NCBI RefSeq assembly: GCF_032118995.1
Contig: NC_092659.1
Coordinates: 13,510,177-13,574,176, forward strand
Direction: 5' to 3'
Length of the DNA stretch: 64,000 nucleotides
Source of the DNA: Asterias amurensis
Taxonomy: Eukaryota > Echinodermata > Asteroidea > Forcipulatida > Asteriidae
How positions within the stretch are numbered: position 1 is the stretch's first letter; every line of letters begins with the position of its first letter. Below the pieces are notes generated by a model. That model was not told where the DNA came from. It was given only the letters and a program-made list of their open reading frames with translations, and did no database searches. Made by a program: the position numbers and the translations under genes. Below, piece after piece: positions 1 through 12,318 of the stretch.

Positions 1-201
1 TTACCGACTGTGAAGGGGGTAACCCTGTTTTAGCCCCAGGAGGAGTGGCAAAGTGCCCCTGGCAGCAGTTGATTTGGGTCAATAGCCCAAATCAGTTACG
101 TGTAACGTCAGCCCTCACCTTGAAGTGGCCGTCTGACCTTGTGGTCTTTAGTGATATCTCAATCAAACAAAATATTTAAGAAAAGCCTTGTCTGAATTTA
201 T

Positions 202-330
202 CTCCTTAGCTGTGGCTAATAATAATAATAATAACATGCATTTATATAGCGCTTAATACAAGGTTTCTAAGCGCTGAAAAGGAAGTGTATGATAACAAAA
301 GAAAGACAATTAAAAGTGGGATGAAATAGC
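202..330. repeat. SINE tail fragment with (AAT)n
   Basis: A run of AAT triplets is followed by TTTATATAGCGCTT and a second AGCGCTGAAA. The same TATATAGC-type tail occurs at 5000-5050 and 63880-63905, so this is the 3' end of an interspersed SINE family inside MIPEP intron 6. Confidence 0.5.
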
Positions 331-449
331 AGAAACTGAACAGACTAGATGGATTTAAATAAGTGTGTTTTTAGAGCAGTTTTAAATGAATGAGGGCCAA
401 ATTCCTACATAGGCCTATTCTCCTAGGTTGATGGAAAATATTTCTTCAC

Positions 450-655
450 CTGTCCAGTAGCCTTTCACCGGTAGCCGTTAAAAACTGCATGACATTCTCC
501 GGAGATCCAGCCATGGTTCCCCGCAGTGCTCTCTGAGCGTAGGTGGGAAAGCCAACGAGTTTGGCTAGGTCATGTCGGGATGTCAGGAGCTGATCAAGGA
601 GGTGAGACTGATGAGGATTCTGAAAGAGAAAGATTTTGTAGGCAGCTTCGCGAAC
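450..655 (-). CDS. MIPEP: MIPEP exon 6
   Basis: 206 nt encoding VREAAYKIFLFQNPHQSHLL, LAKLVGFPTYAQRALRGTM and NVMQFL, ending with a GTGAAG donor at 449. This is the last exon before the left edge; about half of the protein, including the metal site, is outside the window. Confidence 0.92.
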
Positions 656-3600
656 CTGGAAAGAAAGAATGAATGGTTGTCAAATTATTATGGGGCATCA
701 ACATTTCTCAGTCACAGTAGTTTACATGTATCAAAATGATAGTAATTGTGGTTGAGGTTTATTGTTTCCACAGTAACGTTATTAAAAACAGGCAATAATA
801 TATAATATGTTCCAAATAATGGAGTTAAGCCAGGAGGAAATAAATACACTTTTATGATACTGCAGGAGAGCTCACTAAGAAGCAAAGCTTATAAGCTTGA
901 GCCCCAAACAGGTACACCCATTGAACCCAATCTGGGTAAACAGTAGAAATAGCACAAGGTAAAGGCTCAAGGGGTATACCTGTATTACATTAATACAACA
1001 AACTATCAATCTATCAGTAATTAAATTAACTAGTTTTTATATAACACATTTTACAATAAAGCCTGGTTAATACTTGTGAATTACTTGTTAATGTGATGTG
1101 AATTTTTATGTCACAGCTCTGTTTTTTCTGCAAATGTTTTGCAGAATTTCAGCACATTTCAAATGATGCAGATTTTTCGTTGCGAATTTGTGATGTCAAA
1201 ATTTGTATCGCATTTGCATTCCCAGGAAGTATGAACTGGGCTTCACTGTATCAATCATTGAATCATTGATTCAATATGCTTTACATTAGTGCCATGGTCA
1301 CTAGGCCAATGACATTCTTTTAATCTTGCTCAGCTCCCCGTGGAGCATACAGCCCTGAGCTGCCGTGGCACTCCAGAGGGACACAATATCAACCTCTACC
1401 CTTGCAGGTACCCATTTCAAATAGGAAACAAGAGATGGGGACAGAACAAGCCTTTGCCTTTCAACCTGGAATGTATATTCACATTTTTTGTTCAAGGTAG
1501 AACGATATATCAAGGGAAAAAAACCAAGGGAGAAAATCAGGAAATAATCCTGACAAATCTTAGGCCTGTTTAACCATTTAGCCACTGTAACGCCCAGCTG
1601 CCTATAGCGATACACTGTATGCGGTACAAGGAAACCTCGCTAGCTTGTGTTTGTAGAAAAAAAAGGAACATCAAAAGAAAACTCGATGGTCATTAGTAGG
1701 TCTACGCATTTGTTAATATATCTAGTTGTTATAGATCTTTATTAATTCTCCCTTCACAGTTGACTTGTCGAAGCTAATGATGATGAAATAATTTAGCTCT
1801 TACAAAAAAAAAACGCTCATTAGGGAGCACGTATCTATTTAACCGCCCGAGAGGTAGGCCGAAACTGGCCGAATCGCCCGGCGCTGTAATGAGCTTCATC
1901 ATCAACAGGTGAATGCACACTGCCAGGTTTCCTAACCTGCATATTCATGATCTCCTTGCCCCTGCTACCCAGCTTTTGGTACACAAAGGAATAGATGGGC
2001 GACTGTTAATCCCTGATGACTTGGACAAAGGCCCTTTGTGCCCGGATTAGAGAAGGGTCCAAGACCATAAACTTCCAACTATAGTCCATGATAGGAAAGG
2101 TGTTCTGGAATCCATGAGTTCTATTGCGGTTTTTTTTTTTAGCAATGACTGCATTTATTTTGCAAAAATAAGTAAACAAAATAGGAATGATCTCAGCTCA
2201 ATGCTGATGTTAAAATGCTACTAACCCTTGACTGGACATCTTTGGTGGTGCAGAGATGAATACGAATTTAAGGATGGACTTACAGTTTAACGGCACAGGA
2301 CCAAAGAAGAATACAAATATTTCTCCCTAAAATACCTAATATCCATTTATAATCCCAAAATAATATGTGGATTCAGCCACGTTTACATTCCACAACTGAC
2401 AAATTGTTTCTTTTAATTATGGTGTTGCACGATTTAAACGGGCTGTGTTCATTCTTTTTTTTTCTTTTTTTTGCTCATCACGCCTACTTCATTGACGACA
2501 GCAAAATTAAGTCCAACGGGGAAAAAACTTACAACAACCTTAATGTATTACTCAATATTTTATTCAGCTTACACGATAAATTTAGTCAGATATAAATACT
2601 TTTATCGCACTATCTATATTGTGTACTGACACAAATTTACTACCGTATAATCATTTCTAGATACATGTCTTTGAAATAAACGAACACTTGGCTTAGGCTG
2701 CATGGTACAGAAAAAAAATATTTATTCAAACAAGAGGGCGCACTTTCGCATGGTTCCTTATATTGTATCACGCACGCAGACGTACCAACACGTCTGGCAT
2801 ACGACCTGTGAAGACATCGTTGTGAGCAAACCGACGACAGATTCTAGTGAAGATTTACTTCTAAGTATTTATTCGAATTTGTTTTAATCAGTTGTTTTAA
2901 TGAGTATGTTCAAACTAAACAATTATATTAAGCTTTGATATCAGATGCTGACTACATATGTCAATTTGAAAAGGGGGTAGATACGGCTGTTGGCTAAACG
3001 TTGGGAGCGAAGTCTTTCCAGCTTATTCAGTCTGTAGTTGCGGGCAGTAATCCTATAATCCCTTAATTGTCAGCCACTTGACAAAGGACCCGTCCAGCCT
3101 ATTGTTAGTGCCCCTGGCCCATCCAGACCCAACACCATTGTGTTAAGGTTGTGAAGGTTTAATGAGCAAAGGTGAGCAACTTTAACCCCTGATATGCAGA
3201 TTATTCATGACACCAGTCATTTCTTTTGTTGATCGGCAAACCGCCAGATTCGGCCCGTTTCGGCCTAGCTCTCGGGTGGTTAAATAGATACGTGCTCCCT
3301 TAGTAAACAGGAAATTGTTCATCATTTATGATGATATTGTCGAAAACTAACGCCTTCACTTTTAATCAGTATGAGCATTGAGCCAGACAAAAGCCTTGAA
3401 AAGCTATTGTGTCCATTTTATCCGTGCACAAAAATATTCACCATAAAAATTACCGTAGCCGTTTAACGAGAGGCATTTATTGTTCCCATGAGAACTTGTA
3501 CTTTTATACAAATATTACCGAAAGGGTAAAAAATTGTACATACACATTAATCCATGGCTATCTTTTAAAATTTGAACTACGATTCCAGTAATTTACTGCA

Positions 3601-5772
3601 AGAATCTTGAGAAATTGGATTTCAGCAAACTTGGGCGGTGCAGGGACTTAAGGGTTAATACCCCCAGCGAACTCATTCTCATAACCTTCTGAAAATGAAG
3701 TCTTGGTGCAGGACATTACTATTCACACTATCACTCAACTATTGTAATCCCCGCACGCTCCCTCTTCACTGCGCACATTACGGTACTATCCACTTGCAAC
3801 AAGGCTACAGTTTTCAGAACAAAGTGAAAACAAGTTCAGTGTAGATTAGTGAGATTAGCATTAGGGGTAACTAATGTACAAACTTTACCAAGTCACTTGG
3901 GCTTTCTCCATACAGGGAACCAACCATCACGTTGTCACCGTCCAGTGCGAATGAATGCTGGATGTGCTGTGGTAACCGCTTCTTCTCTATTGCATGAGCT
4001 GCTTGTGTTCCTTGCACAAACTGACTCCCAAGGATATGAACCTCTTCATTCAGTCGAACGAACTCTTTCCTCTGCGAAAAAGAAATTTTTCTTTTTATAG
4101 TTACCTGGTATCTCTTGAAAGAGGCAAGTATGGAACCCTTGTATAGTAGGGCTGCAGACAGCTGTAGACGGCCATTTTGGAAATCAAATTTGTACGTAGA
4201 TTATGTGCTTCACCTTAAATGCGCACTGCACAGTACATATAAGGGAACCCAACTCACAAAATGGCATAACAAAGATTCATCAAGGGTAATGTTGTCAGGC
4301 GATAGGGTTAATAAATGGATATCAAAAGTTGTACATCAACATTTGATTATAAAGAAAAGGAGAGATGAAATGATGAATTTCTCTTTATCTCAGTTTTAAG
4401 ACATTAAAGAAAAGACACAGTTTCAAAACATACCAGAGCACAAAGCAGTTGAGCATTGAGCATAGCAGAAAATTATTGCCGCCCAAAATACCATGATTAT
4501 CAAATGTATCATTTGCAACTGTTTTCCTGATTGTTTTCGCTTAGCAGAAAGTTGATAAGTACTACTGTTTGTTTATGCAGCTCTATGTTGGGTCTAATTT
4601 CATATAGCTGCTTAAAGCACAACAGATGCTAAACGCAGGGTCAAACTTGCTAAGCAGAAAGAGGTGACCAACAAAATGTCATCAAGGTTAAGTTGTTGTG
4701 ACTGATACCCTTTCCTCTTTTTTGGCTTAGCAATAATTTCATAAGCAGTATTTTGAAACGGCTCTACAACATTGGGCCCTGTACCTTAGCTTCCTCTAAA
4801 TGGATTCCACTCTGCTCAAAGTCAAACATGAAAAGTTTGGCGACAATTTGTGATTCCTCGTCCATGGCGGAGAAGGTCTTTGGGTCATCTAGGAGCCTCT
4901 GCAGGGAGTCTTTCAACTCCACATTTGTATTCAATCTTTGGAATAAATGAAAAAAAAAGAAAATCAAAGAGTGGTACGGCAGCGGATCGAATGTGGATAA
5001 TAACAATAATAACAATAATAATAATAAGGAATTCTTATATAGCACGTTGCCCAATAACCGTCTGAATGTGCTTTACATAGGCCCCTGGTCATTGGGCCAA
5101 TAACATCCCTTTAATGTTTCTCAGCTCCCTGGGGAGTGTACAACAGTGTTATGGGAAACCGTATTGCTCCAAAGACTTTATTATACACAATATCAACCTC
5201 TATCCTCGCAGGTACCCATTTATACCCCTGGGTGAGGAGAAGCAGTTATAGTAAAGTTTCTTGCTCAAGTACACAAGTGCCACGACCGGGATTCAAACCC
5301 ACAATTTGATGACCCAATCACCAGAACTTGAATTCGATACTCTTACCCACTCGGCCAAGATACCCTACATATGGATCAAATGGGTCTCTTTATTTTCAGG
5401 AACAGACAATGGAACACCTGCTAGTCTGCCCATTCCTGCCAGAGCCATGCACCCAAGATGACCTGGAAGCCGTGACACTTGTGTCCTTAAGCAAGACACA
5501 TAACCATTGCTTCGTCCTTCGGATGGGACGTAAAGCCGTTGGTCCCATGTGTTGTGTAAAACGCATGTAAGAGAACCCAGTGCACTTATCGAAAAGAGAA
5601 GGGGTTCGCCCGGTGTTCCTGGCTGGATTGGCAGCAAATTGCGCCACAGCACCTTGTAAACCATTACATGGTGCTTAAGGATTAGGTCTTATATCTCAAA
5701 CTTCGTCCCACTCCTTGCAGTAATAATACCTGGCGCTTTGTATCCTTTGGCAAAAGGCGCGTTATAAATACG

Positions 5773-5806
<34 letters not shown>

Positions 5807-8401
5807 GCCATGCCAGAGCCATGCGTCCAAGATGACCTGGAAGCCCTAAACTGCCATGCCAGAGCCAGTGGAGCACTGGATGGGACTCAATAGGAAGTAC
5901 ATGTACATAACTTGTAGGTCATGATGATTTAATAGTTTATAGGATTTGAGGCATTGCATGGTGAGGTATCAATATATATTTGGTTTGCGGTAACACCATG
6001 TGTGTGTATCTACTTTCCAGGTAGAGTTTGTTCTTAGAGAACTGTCTTGCATAATTCTGCTACCGCGGAGTAGATTGTTCGTGTGTTTGGGAGACTTATC
6101 AGTTATGAAAAGAACTGTCCTGCTTATTAACTATTACCGTGGCGGATGGTTTAGAAATAGGCTGGGACTACTACTTTAGCTTATAGGATTTTGTAATTAA
6201 CTGTACTACCGCGGAGTCAGTTCTTGGGTTGGTCTCAAAGTTTCGACTAGCTTGCTCTAGTCATCGTTCAACTTGTTGATAGGTTTACGTCATGTAGAAG
6301 ATCGTTGATATAACTTTACAAGTTCATCAGTGCGCTCCCCGTAGAGTATGGATTTGAGGCATTGCATGGTGAGAGGTATCAATATATATTTGGTTTGATA
6401 TATTTGGTTTGATTTAATAGTTGTTCATAGACATGTGCCAGCAATCCTGGCTCACAAAGCGAGTAAACAGTCTGCTCAGTCAATTGAAATACACAATCTG
6501 AGAAACGTTTGGACAGTAACATTTCTCAAATTCAAATTTTGGGGGATGAAAAGTGATATTTATATATGTTTCCATAAGTTTCTCAAATTGATATATGCTA
6601 TTGAAAGCTGATTTAATGATCAGCATACCTACCTTTCCACCATTGCACTGATCTGAAGACATGCTTCCTCTGCGGCTCTAGCAAACTCTTGGTTTGGGTG
6701 AGCTACTCGGATGAAATCTGACTGAAAAAAATCAGAAAACTTTATGTCAACATGGTAAAATGGCTACTAGTTTGAGGACTGCAAATCACAAGGTTGTGGG
6801 TTTGAATATGAACAAGTAGACTGCTGATTTCATAATGACTGGAACAAGTGTTGTTGACTAGTTACTGAATCACAATTTATTGATTTGTGCAAATGATCAT
6901 AACGATTAAACCAATGTTTGTGTGAGAGAAATTGGCTGTTGCCAGCTTGGCGTACACTCCCTTGTGGGAGCTTTGCCGAGGTCCCCTTGTGGAAATCTAA
7001 CCATGGTCACAGTGGTGAGAGGCGAGCGCTAAGCACCAGCCAGCCATGCCACATAACCCTTTTATGTGGCCATAAAATATGCACATCTTGGGTTTTGATG
7101 TGGCAACCAGACATCTTACTCCTAGAAAAGTCGCTCTCTACAAAGCCGACCCCTACAAAAATGTCTCCTAGCAAAATTGGCCTTTATGATCCTTTGAAAA
7201 TTGGGTTTCGTTGAGTAAATCCCATCATCTTAAACAGCCTCTTGATTTTGATGATTACGTCTGATAGTACTTACAAGATCTGCGATCCTGCAAAGTGAGT
7301 CGGACAGTTTGTCAAAGATCACAACGATGTCAGCGCTGGTGGGAGACTGTATCGCTTCATTGACAAGCTCTTCCGCCTCCTTGATAGAAGCTCTTTGAGC
7401 TTTAGCAAATCCCTCTGGGCTCGTCAGATCCTCCATCTCAAACAGACCCTGATGGAAATCAAATAGAATTAGTTTAAAATGCCCAGATGCATTCTGATTT
7501 TTTAACATTCTCAGTGAGATCCTGCTGAATTTTTGAGACAAATTAATCGTTAAAACAGCAGAGCTGCGCCCAATTCCATGGCTCTATCTGCTTACCGCAA
7601 TGGCGTAAGCAAAGATTACTAGCTAAGGAGTAGGACATTCCGTATACAGTGCTTAATCACACATTAGTATTGGGTAAAACACAATTTATAACTGATAAAT
7701 GGTCCATCAAATCTCTTTAAATGCCTAAGGGGCAAGACCAAGAAAGACAATCACTGCAGGCTACCTCAAGCCAAAATCTTCTTCTTCTTTCATTTGACCT
7801 CTGGACCAAGGTGAACATTGAATGTAATTTAAATTGGTAGTTAGTGGCTTCAAGCCACTTTATGGAGTCCTTGTCGAGGTCTACGAGTCCCTGGTGGTCA
7901 CCTTTTGGTGGTTTGAAGTCAGGGCGTATGAATGACTTGTTTGATGGTTTGTGGTCTGCCACACTGTCACAATTTCAGCTGGTAGCTCCAATACTATGGA
8001 GGAGCAAGGTGTTCAGCCCCAACTAGATTTAAGGAGATTGAGTTGGACCCAGGCCCTACGAGGATAATCCCAACCTGTAGATCTAATATAAAGGTTGGAT
8101 TCAGAATGAAGTCACTTTATGGTTAAAGTGATTTTTCATAATCAATATCGATGAAGGAACTTGAGGAAAGGTTGAGGGCAGTATGATATCTACTCACCAC
8201 ATTCCTCCCACTTGTATTTGGTAGACTCTTCAGCTTCGCATTAAAAGCTGCTGCCAGTGGGGACCAGGTGGTCACTCCTCGGTTCTGACCCTTGACCTTT
8301 GACCTGAGAGTGAGTCTTGATCGACAGAGGCCATTGCTTGATAAACGGCTCTTCAATTGTTTAAAGATCTGTCGCTGCAGACACAGCCTACATGCAGACA
8401 T
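450..8401 (-). CDS. MIPEP: Mitochondrial intermediate peptidase, N-terminal six exons (gene runs off left edge)
   Basis: Six exons at 8401-8198, 7448-7275, 6721-6633, 4935-4785, 4071-3889 and 655-450 join in frame through GT-AG introns and encode about 335 residues. The product resembles animal MIPEP, the M3 zinc peptidase of the mitochondrial matrix that removes an octapeptide from precursors already cut by the processing peptidase. The N terminus is rich in Arg, Lys, Ser and Leu and almost free of acidic residues, as expected of a matrix presequence. It is followed by the family blocks TWSPLAAAFN, GLFEMEDLTSPEGF, FDKLSDSLCRIADL, LNTNVEL, LFMFDFEQSGIHL and VREAAYKIFL. The HEXXH zinc site lies in the C-terminal half, beyond the left edge. 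Introns carry SINE, LINE and TIR elements but no exon is interrupted. The start is the first in-frame ATG of exon 1. Family identity rests on remembered human MIPEP. Confidence 0.93.
1062..1240. repeat. Foldback MITE in MIPEP intron 5
   Basis: Begins GCCTGGTTAATACTTG and ends GAAGTATGAACTGGGC, an imperfect terminal inverted repeat. A related half copy with GCCTGGTTCACACTTC lies at 61357-61500. It looks non-coding. Confidence 0.55.
1260..1560 (-). repeat. SINE body fragment
   Basis: The stretch with CAGCTCCCCGTGGAGCATAC and TCAACCTCTACCCTTGCAGG matches the body of the fuller SINE at 4993-5372, same orientation. The tRNA-like head is missing or decayed. Confidence 0.5.
1823..3299. mobile_element. 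PIF/Harbinger-like TIR element, non-autonomous, 1.48 kb
   Basis: Terminal inverted repeats begin GGGAGCACGTATCTATTTAA on both sides and stay similar for about 55 bp (1823-1877 and 3247-3299). TTA flanks both ends (1820-1822 and 3300-3302), the 3-bp target duplication typical of PIF/Harbinger. No transposase frame is visible inside. It sits in MIPEP intron 5. Confidence 0.7.
3889..4071 (-). CDS. MIPEP: MIPEP exon 5
   Basis: 61 codons from a TTTTTCGCAG acceptor to a GTAAAG donor. It encodes RKEFVRLNEEVHILGSQF and GSLYGESPSDL. Both ends are phase 0 and join cleanly to exons 4 and 6. Confidence 0.9.
4440..4782. repeat. Degenerate GGGCCC / TGCTTAGCA repeat
   Basis: Recurring GCTTAGCAGAAA and CTGCTTAAAGCAC words, ending CAACATTGGGCCCTG, match the repeat at 61628-61972. 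It is an old foldback-type interspersed repeat reaching the exon 4 donor. Confidence 0.4.
4785..4935 (-). CDS. MIPEP: MIPEP exon 4
   Basis: 151 nt encoding LNTNVELKDSLQRLL and LFMFDFEQSGIHLEEAK, ending at a GTACAG donor. The acceptor (TATTCCAAAG) lies about 60 bp downstream of the tail of an intronic SINE. Confidence 0.93.
4993..5372 (-). mobile_element. tRNA-headed SINE in MIPEP intron 3
   Basis: On the minus strand the head is tRNA-Leu/Ser-like: an A-box-like TTGGCCGAGTGGGTAAGAG near 5360 and a B-box-like TGGGTTTGAATCCC near 5290, about 85 bp in all. A body with GGAGCTGAGAAAC and a tail GTGCTATATAAG plus (TTA)n follow. The two boxes imply origin by RNA polymerase III transcription. It lies in the same orientation as MIPEP. 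Confidence 0.7.
5385..5795 (+). mobile_element. 5'-truncated LINE 3' end
   Basis: The start reads ETMEHLLVCPFLPEPCTQDD, a Cys/His motif of the type found at the C terminus of some LINE ORF2 proteins. It is followed by a 3' UTR ending GCGCGTTATAAATACGG and (TTA)n. No stop-free frame continues, so it is a dead fragment. A partial echo of CATGCCAGAGCCATG words follows to about 5870. Confidence 0.55.
5942..6395 (+). repeat. Element flanked by ~45-bp direct repeats
   Basis: GGATTTGAGGCATTGCATGG through TATATATTTGGTTTG occurs at 5942-5988 and again at 6349-6396. Between them lie TTTGCGGTAACACCATG and three ACTACCGCGGAGT-like words. The TTTGCGGTAACA word also builds the hairpin at 13112-13174. Confidence 0.5.
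6633..6721 (-). CDS. MIPEP: MIPEP exon 3
   Basis: 89 nt between a TTTTTTTCAG acceptor and a GTAGGT donor. It encodes SDFIRVAHPNQEFARAAEE and then ISAMVE. The last two bases (AG) pair with the first base of exon 4 to give Arg. Confidence 0.92.
6985..7050 (-). repeat. Decayed tRNA-like SINE head
   Basis: On the minus strand GGCATGGCTGGCTGGTGC and GCGCTCGCCTCTCACCA match the better preserved head at 62818-62890. The B box is lost. Confidence 0.35.
7275..7448 (-). CDS. MIPEP: MIPEP exon 2
   Basis: 58 codons between a TTTCCATCAG acceptor and a GTAAGT donor. It encodes GLFEMEDLTSPEGFAKAQ through FDKLSDSLCRIADL, the most conserved N-terminal block of the family. Confidence 0.93.
8198..8401 (-). 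CDS. MIPEP: MIPEP exon 1
   Basis: 68 codons from ATG at 8401 to a GTGAGT donor. It holds the basic mitochondrial presequence and the block TTWSPLAAAFNAK. It ends at codon phase 0. Confidence 0.9.
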
Positions 8402-9900
8402 GATGACTTAGGCCTACTCCTGAAAATAAAGTATACAAAAATTGCATTTATTTTAGAACCCTTTGTGATGTACATAGATAATATTAAAAAGTATCATGCT
8501 TTTCGTAACTGCCAATGATGCCAAGCAGCACACATATAAAGGGGAACAAACACAAATTTCAATTCATAAACAAAAGAATATGCCAAGTTACTCCAATTTA
8601 AAATAATATAAAAGTTTTAATGTGGGTGTGTTTCGGGTTTTGATTTTGGCATTTGGTTTTTTCCCCTAAAACAAAGGCTTAATAAAAATATCATCCTTGC
8701 TTTTCTTGAAATTTCAACTTGATTTAAAATTTTAACATTTAAAGCCATTCATTTTAGTAGTTTTTATATCAAAAAATATGCCGCGGGTATTACAAGATTG
8801 GCCTTGCAATCCATTTCAAGATCATAGAACTTTTTTTTGCAAATACTGCCTGGTTTATGTGCAACCCCAAAATTCTAAATCTAAATCTGATCCGAGGGAC
8901 TGAGGTCTTAAAATCAAATTCGTGGAAAATTCTTTCTCGATGTTTTAAACTATCAATCTCTCCCCATATAAGTCGTAGGCCTAATCAAGAAAGGTTTTAT
9001 GATGATTATAATTTTGAGTTATTAACAATAATGTCAACTTCCCCCATGCTCAAGTCAAAGTCAAATTAAACCAACTGACGAGACGTCGCTCATCACCATC
9101 CATATTTATGTTATTTATTATTATCACTATCAGTATCAGTCATTTATTTTGAGATTTTATTTACTTTGGATCAAACACTGAATAGTAATAACAGTCTGAT
9201 GCGGTATTCTTGGCAAACGCAACTTACCTTTACCCGTAAAATACTGACACTAATGATTTTCAAACGCAAGAAAACTAATAACGGCCACACATCTCATTCT
9301 CAGCATGACAAAAATTGTTAAGTCACACGGGCGCCGCCATGTTTTTATAAAACTAAATAAGCCACTTGAGGGCGCTATGTAAGCGGATCGCGCCGATGCA
9401 AGGATCACTTATGTGTTTAAAACGGTTGAAACATGTCACTCGAGATGGTTTTTGTCTTGGTATACTGTTGGGAAAAGGGTCAGCAGGGTTTAGTGTGAAA
9501 AGAGTTTCACATACTGAGGCTTATTGGCTAAACTCAACATTTTCTGTCATTAATTATGAGGGAGATGGGCGGGCAGAGACCATTTGCCCTAATGCGTGTA
9601 TTTCAATAATCACATAAATTTTGAAATTATTTTGTTAATGAAACACCACTTTGGTGTGGACAGGGGGGAGGGTCAGGTCTCAGAGATTTTGATTTGTAGG
9701 GGCGGAAAAGTATTTGCAATCATCTCATGTCATGGGCATATAGCACATACACATGTGTCCCCAGTCCAAAACCTACTTACTTTAAGATCTGACCCCCTGA
9801 TAATTATGTTCGTAGGTCTCTCCAGCATGTCCAAATGTGATGTATGGCTAATGTGGTTGTTCACATAAAGCGAAAAGTTAGCCATACAGGGTGTACCAAA
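8402..9900. other. MIPEP upstream region
   Basis: No gene is supported here. AT-rich sequence upstream of the MIPEP start, with a decayed copy (8870-9030) of the CAGTGGACACTATTGG-type element: GACTGAGGTCTTAAAATCAA and CAAGAAAGGTTTTATGATGA are recognisable. Confidence 0.5.
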
Positions 9901-9918
9901 ATAAAGTTGACCACGATT

Positions 9919-10002
9919 ATGATTGCAAACAAAACAACAACAGACACTCAAAACCCCAGTGAAGCGAACAAGCATTAATTCATTCCTGCTTCTAGAATTA
10001 TC

Positions 10003-10040
<38 letters not shown>

Positions 10041-11240
10041 AATGAAACAAAGAAGTTATGCCTGTTTACTTCAAAGCACTCAGTTGTAGCTGTCCATAGA
10101 ATGTTAATGTTTGACTGAATCTGAGTAAGTAGCCGGGGGTATAAAAAAGTCATTCACTGAGTTTTTTTAAGTGTATTTTGTGGACAGCTTGCAAAATAAG
10201 TATCCTTTAATTATCATGTTTATTAAAATAGACATTACGAATACTCCTCTTAGGAAGGATCAATTTCTTTCATTATTTTTTTCTTCTTCTACTAAGCAGG
10301 AGAGAGCTGGTTAAATAATATGTTTTACTGAACTTTTGAGTGTCATTTGTATGTTTTGAAAAACATCACAATACCAGTCAACTTCTTTTTGACTCGCTGT
10401 AAAGACAATAGCTGGGCATGTAGTAAGTCAGTTTCATGTAAAAGGTTGTTGGGAAATGCACACAGAATCATTTGTATTTATATCTAAGATGGTTGAACTC
10501 GCCAGCTGGCAAGCGTTGGAATAAATAAGGAAGCTGCAGACACACCCTAAAGGGTCCATTATTTCTTTGATTAAAACTAAATTCCTGAATGATGGAGTTT
10601 AATGTTTTTAACAGTTTTTAACATAAAATTATTGTCATAATGAAACATTTTCATAATAAAAGTTAAGTTTAAAACACAATGATTAATTTTCTCAAAAATC
10701 CTTAAATTGCCTACATGATTTCAAATAATTCATTGTTAGGCCAAAACAAAATACCAGTTGATCTTTCCCTCCCTCATCCTATTTGGAGGCTGCATCTTTT
10801 TTTTTACTATCTTTTATTGTACATTTTTTGTCAAAAAGACACATTTTTTCTGTGTATTTCTAGATTAACTTAATAATCTTTTAAGAACTTGTAACTACAT
10901 TAAGTAAGTGGTGACTTTAAACTGAAGAATTGGTGGCCAGTTTGATTTAAAATGCTTTGCAGCCACCTTTGAAAGAAATAAAAAATAAAAAATAAAAAGG
11001 CCTTCATCCTCCACTTTTTGGAGAAACCAGGACGATCAACTGGTATTTTTTTTACTTGTCTTAAATACTTGGTAAATTACCGAACCTCCATTGATTGTGA
11101 AATTACTGCACAAATACTGTGTACATTTAAAAAAACAAATATAACTTTTTATAATAATGTTTAAATTTTCTTTTAAAATATTTATAATTTCTTTTATAAT
11201 AAATGTTTACTATATATAAAATACCTTTGGTTTCTTTATT
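9919..11240. repeat. Duplicated AT-rich block (copy at 18667-19462)
   Basis: Shared landmarks in order include AAACCCCAGTGAAGC, CACTCAG, GAGTAAGTAGC, GTCATTCACTGAG, GTGGACAGCTTGCAAAAT and TTTTTATAATAATG. This copy carries a 28-base A run at 10011-10038 and extra sequence. No coding capacity is visible. Confidence 0.6.
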
Positions 11241-11533
11241 ACTTATTGAAATACTAAATTAAAATTGATACCCTTTACCTGTGAATGCAAAAACATTAAA
11301 ATAGTTTTGTGCATTATACAATGTATGAAAGAACGAGGCAAGAACGTATAAATATGTGTAGTTGGGTGGGTAACCCTTTTTCTGGATAGCATAATTTTGC
11401 TGTCCGCTATATTTTGTGCTTAAAGCAGCTGTATGAAATTGGGCCCTGAATTATAGTCTTTTGCTTCAGTTATGACAACTGCATTGTTTAAATTAAAGAA
11501 GACAATGTATTTCTTGAACCTGTTCTTTCTTGC

Positions 11534-11927
11534 TATTGAAGACAGTGGACACTATTGGTAATTGTCAAAGACTATAGTCTTCACAGTTGGTGTATCTCGA
11601 CATATGCATAAAATAACAAACCTGTGAAAAATTTAGCTCAATCGGTCATCGAACTTGCGAGATAATAATGAAAGAAAAAACACCATTGTCACACGAAGTT
11701 GTGTGCGTTTAGATGGTTGATTTCGAGACCTCAAGTTCTAAATCTGAGGTCTCGAAATCAAATTTGTGGGAAATTACTTCTTTCTCGAAAATTATGGCAC
11801 TTCAGAGGGAGCCGTTTCTCACAATCTTTAATAAATACCATCAACCTCTCCCTATTACTCGTTACCAAGAAAGGTTTTATGCCAATAATTATTCTGAGTA
11901 ATTACCAATAGTGTCCACTGCCTTTAA
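11534..11927. mobile_element. Foldback MITE, CAGTGGACACTATTGG family
   Basis: A perfect 21-bp terminal inverted repeat (11543-11563 and 11900-11920) begins CAGTGGACACTATTGGTAAT. Outer TTTAAAG-like bases extend it imperfectly. An internal palindrome around GATTTCGAGACCTCA / TGAGGTCTCGAAATC is present. No stable coding frame; the short open stretches inside are chance. Confidence 0.75.
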
Positions 11928-12318
11928 AGAATTATCTCATACCTAACATTACAGAATACAGAATTGGTAAGAAAACAAATGTATAATATCACAGATTGCC
12001 ATAAAACTTACACGGTTTAATGATGATGATGTAGAAAACACCCCTTGAAATAATTCTGTCTGAAATGTCATATTTCCAAAGAAATAAATAAAACTAATTT
12101 CCTGCTGGAGTTTATTCGCCAAGTGAGTATTTTATTCATTTCTTTTTTAATCGATGTCATGGAAAATGTCATGTGTAACCGATATTCACTATTTTCTAGT
12201 GACCCAGATGGCCGATCAATCTCAAATTTTGTGGAACAGTTTTCACAAGCCCCTACTACCATTATTAAAAAAGTGTTAGAGCTTTGCAGTAGTGTAGAAC
12301 CAGCTTAGGGAACCGGAA
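11928..12318 (-). other. 3' flank / probable 3' UTR of the AADAC-like gene
   Basis: No coding sequence seen. On the minus strand an AATAAA (forward TTTATT near 12110 and 12130) lies about 200 bp after the stop and could serve for polyadenylation. Confidence 0.35.

Noticed and set aside
5275..5372. tRNA-Leu/Ser gene
   Set aside because: It is continuous with a SINE body and an AT-rich tail; the acceptor stem does not close.
7717..7962. 81-codon minus-strand frame between MIPEP exons 1 and 2
   Set aside because: Looked LINE-like (DKDSIKWLEATN) but no RT, endonuclease or zinc motif could be confirmed.
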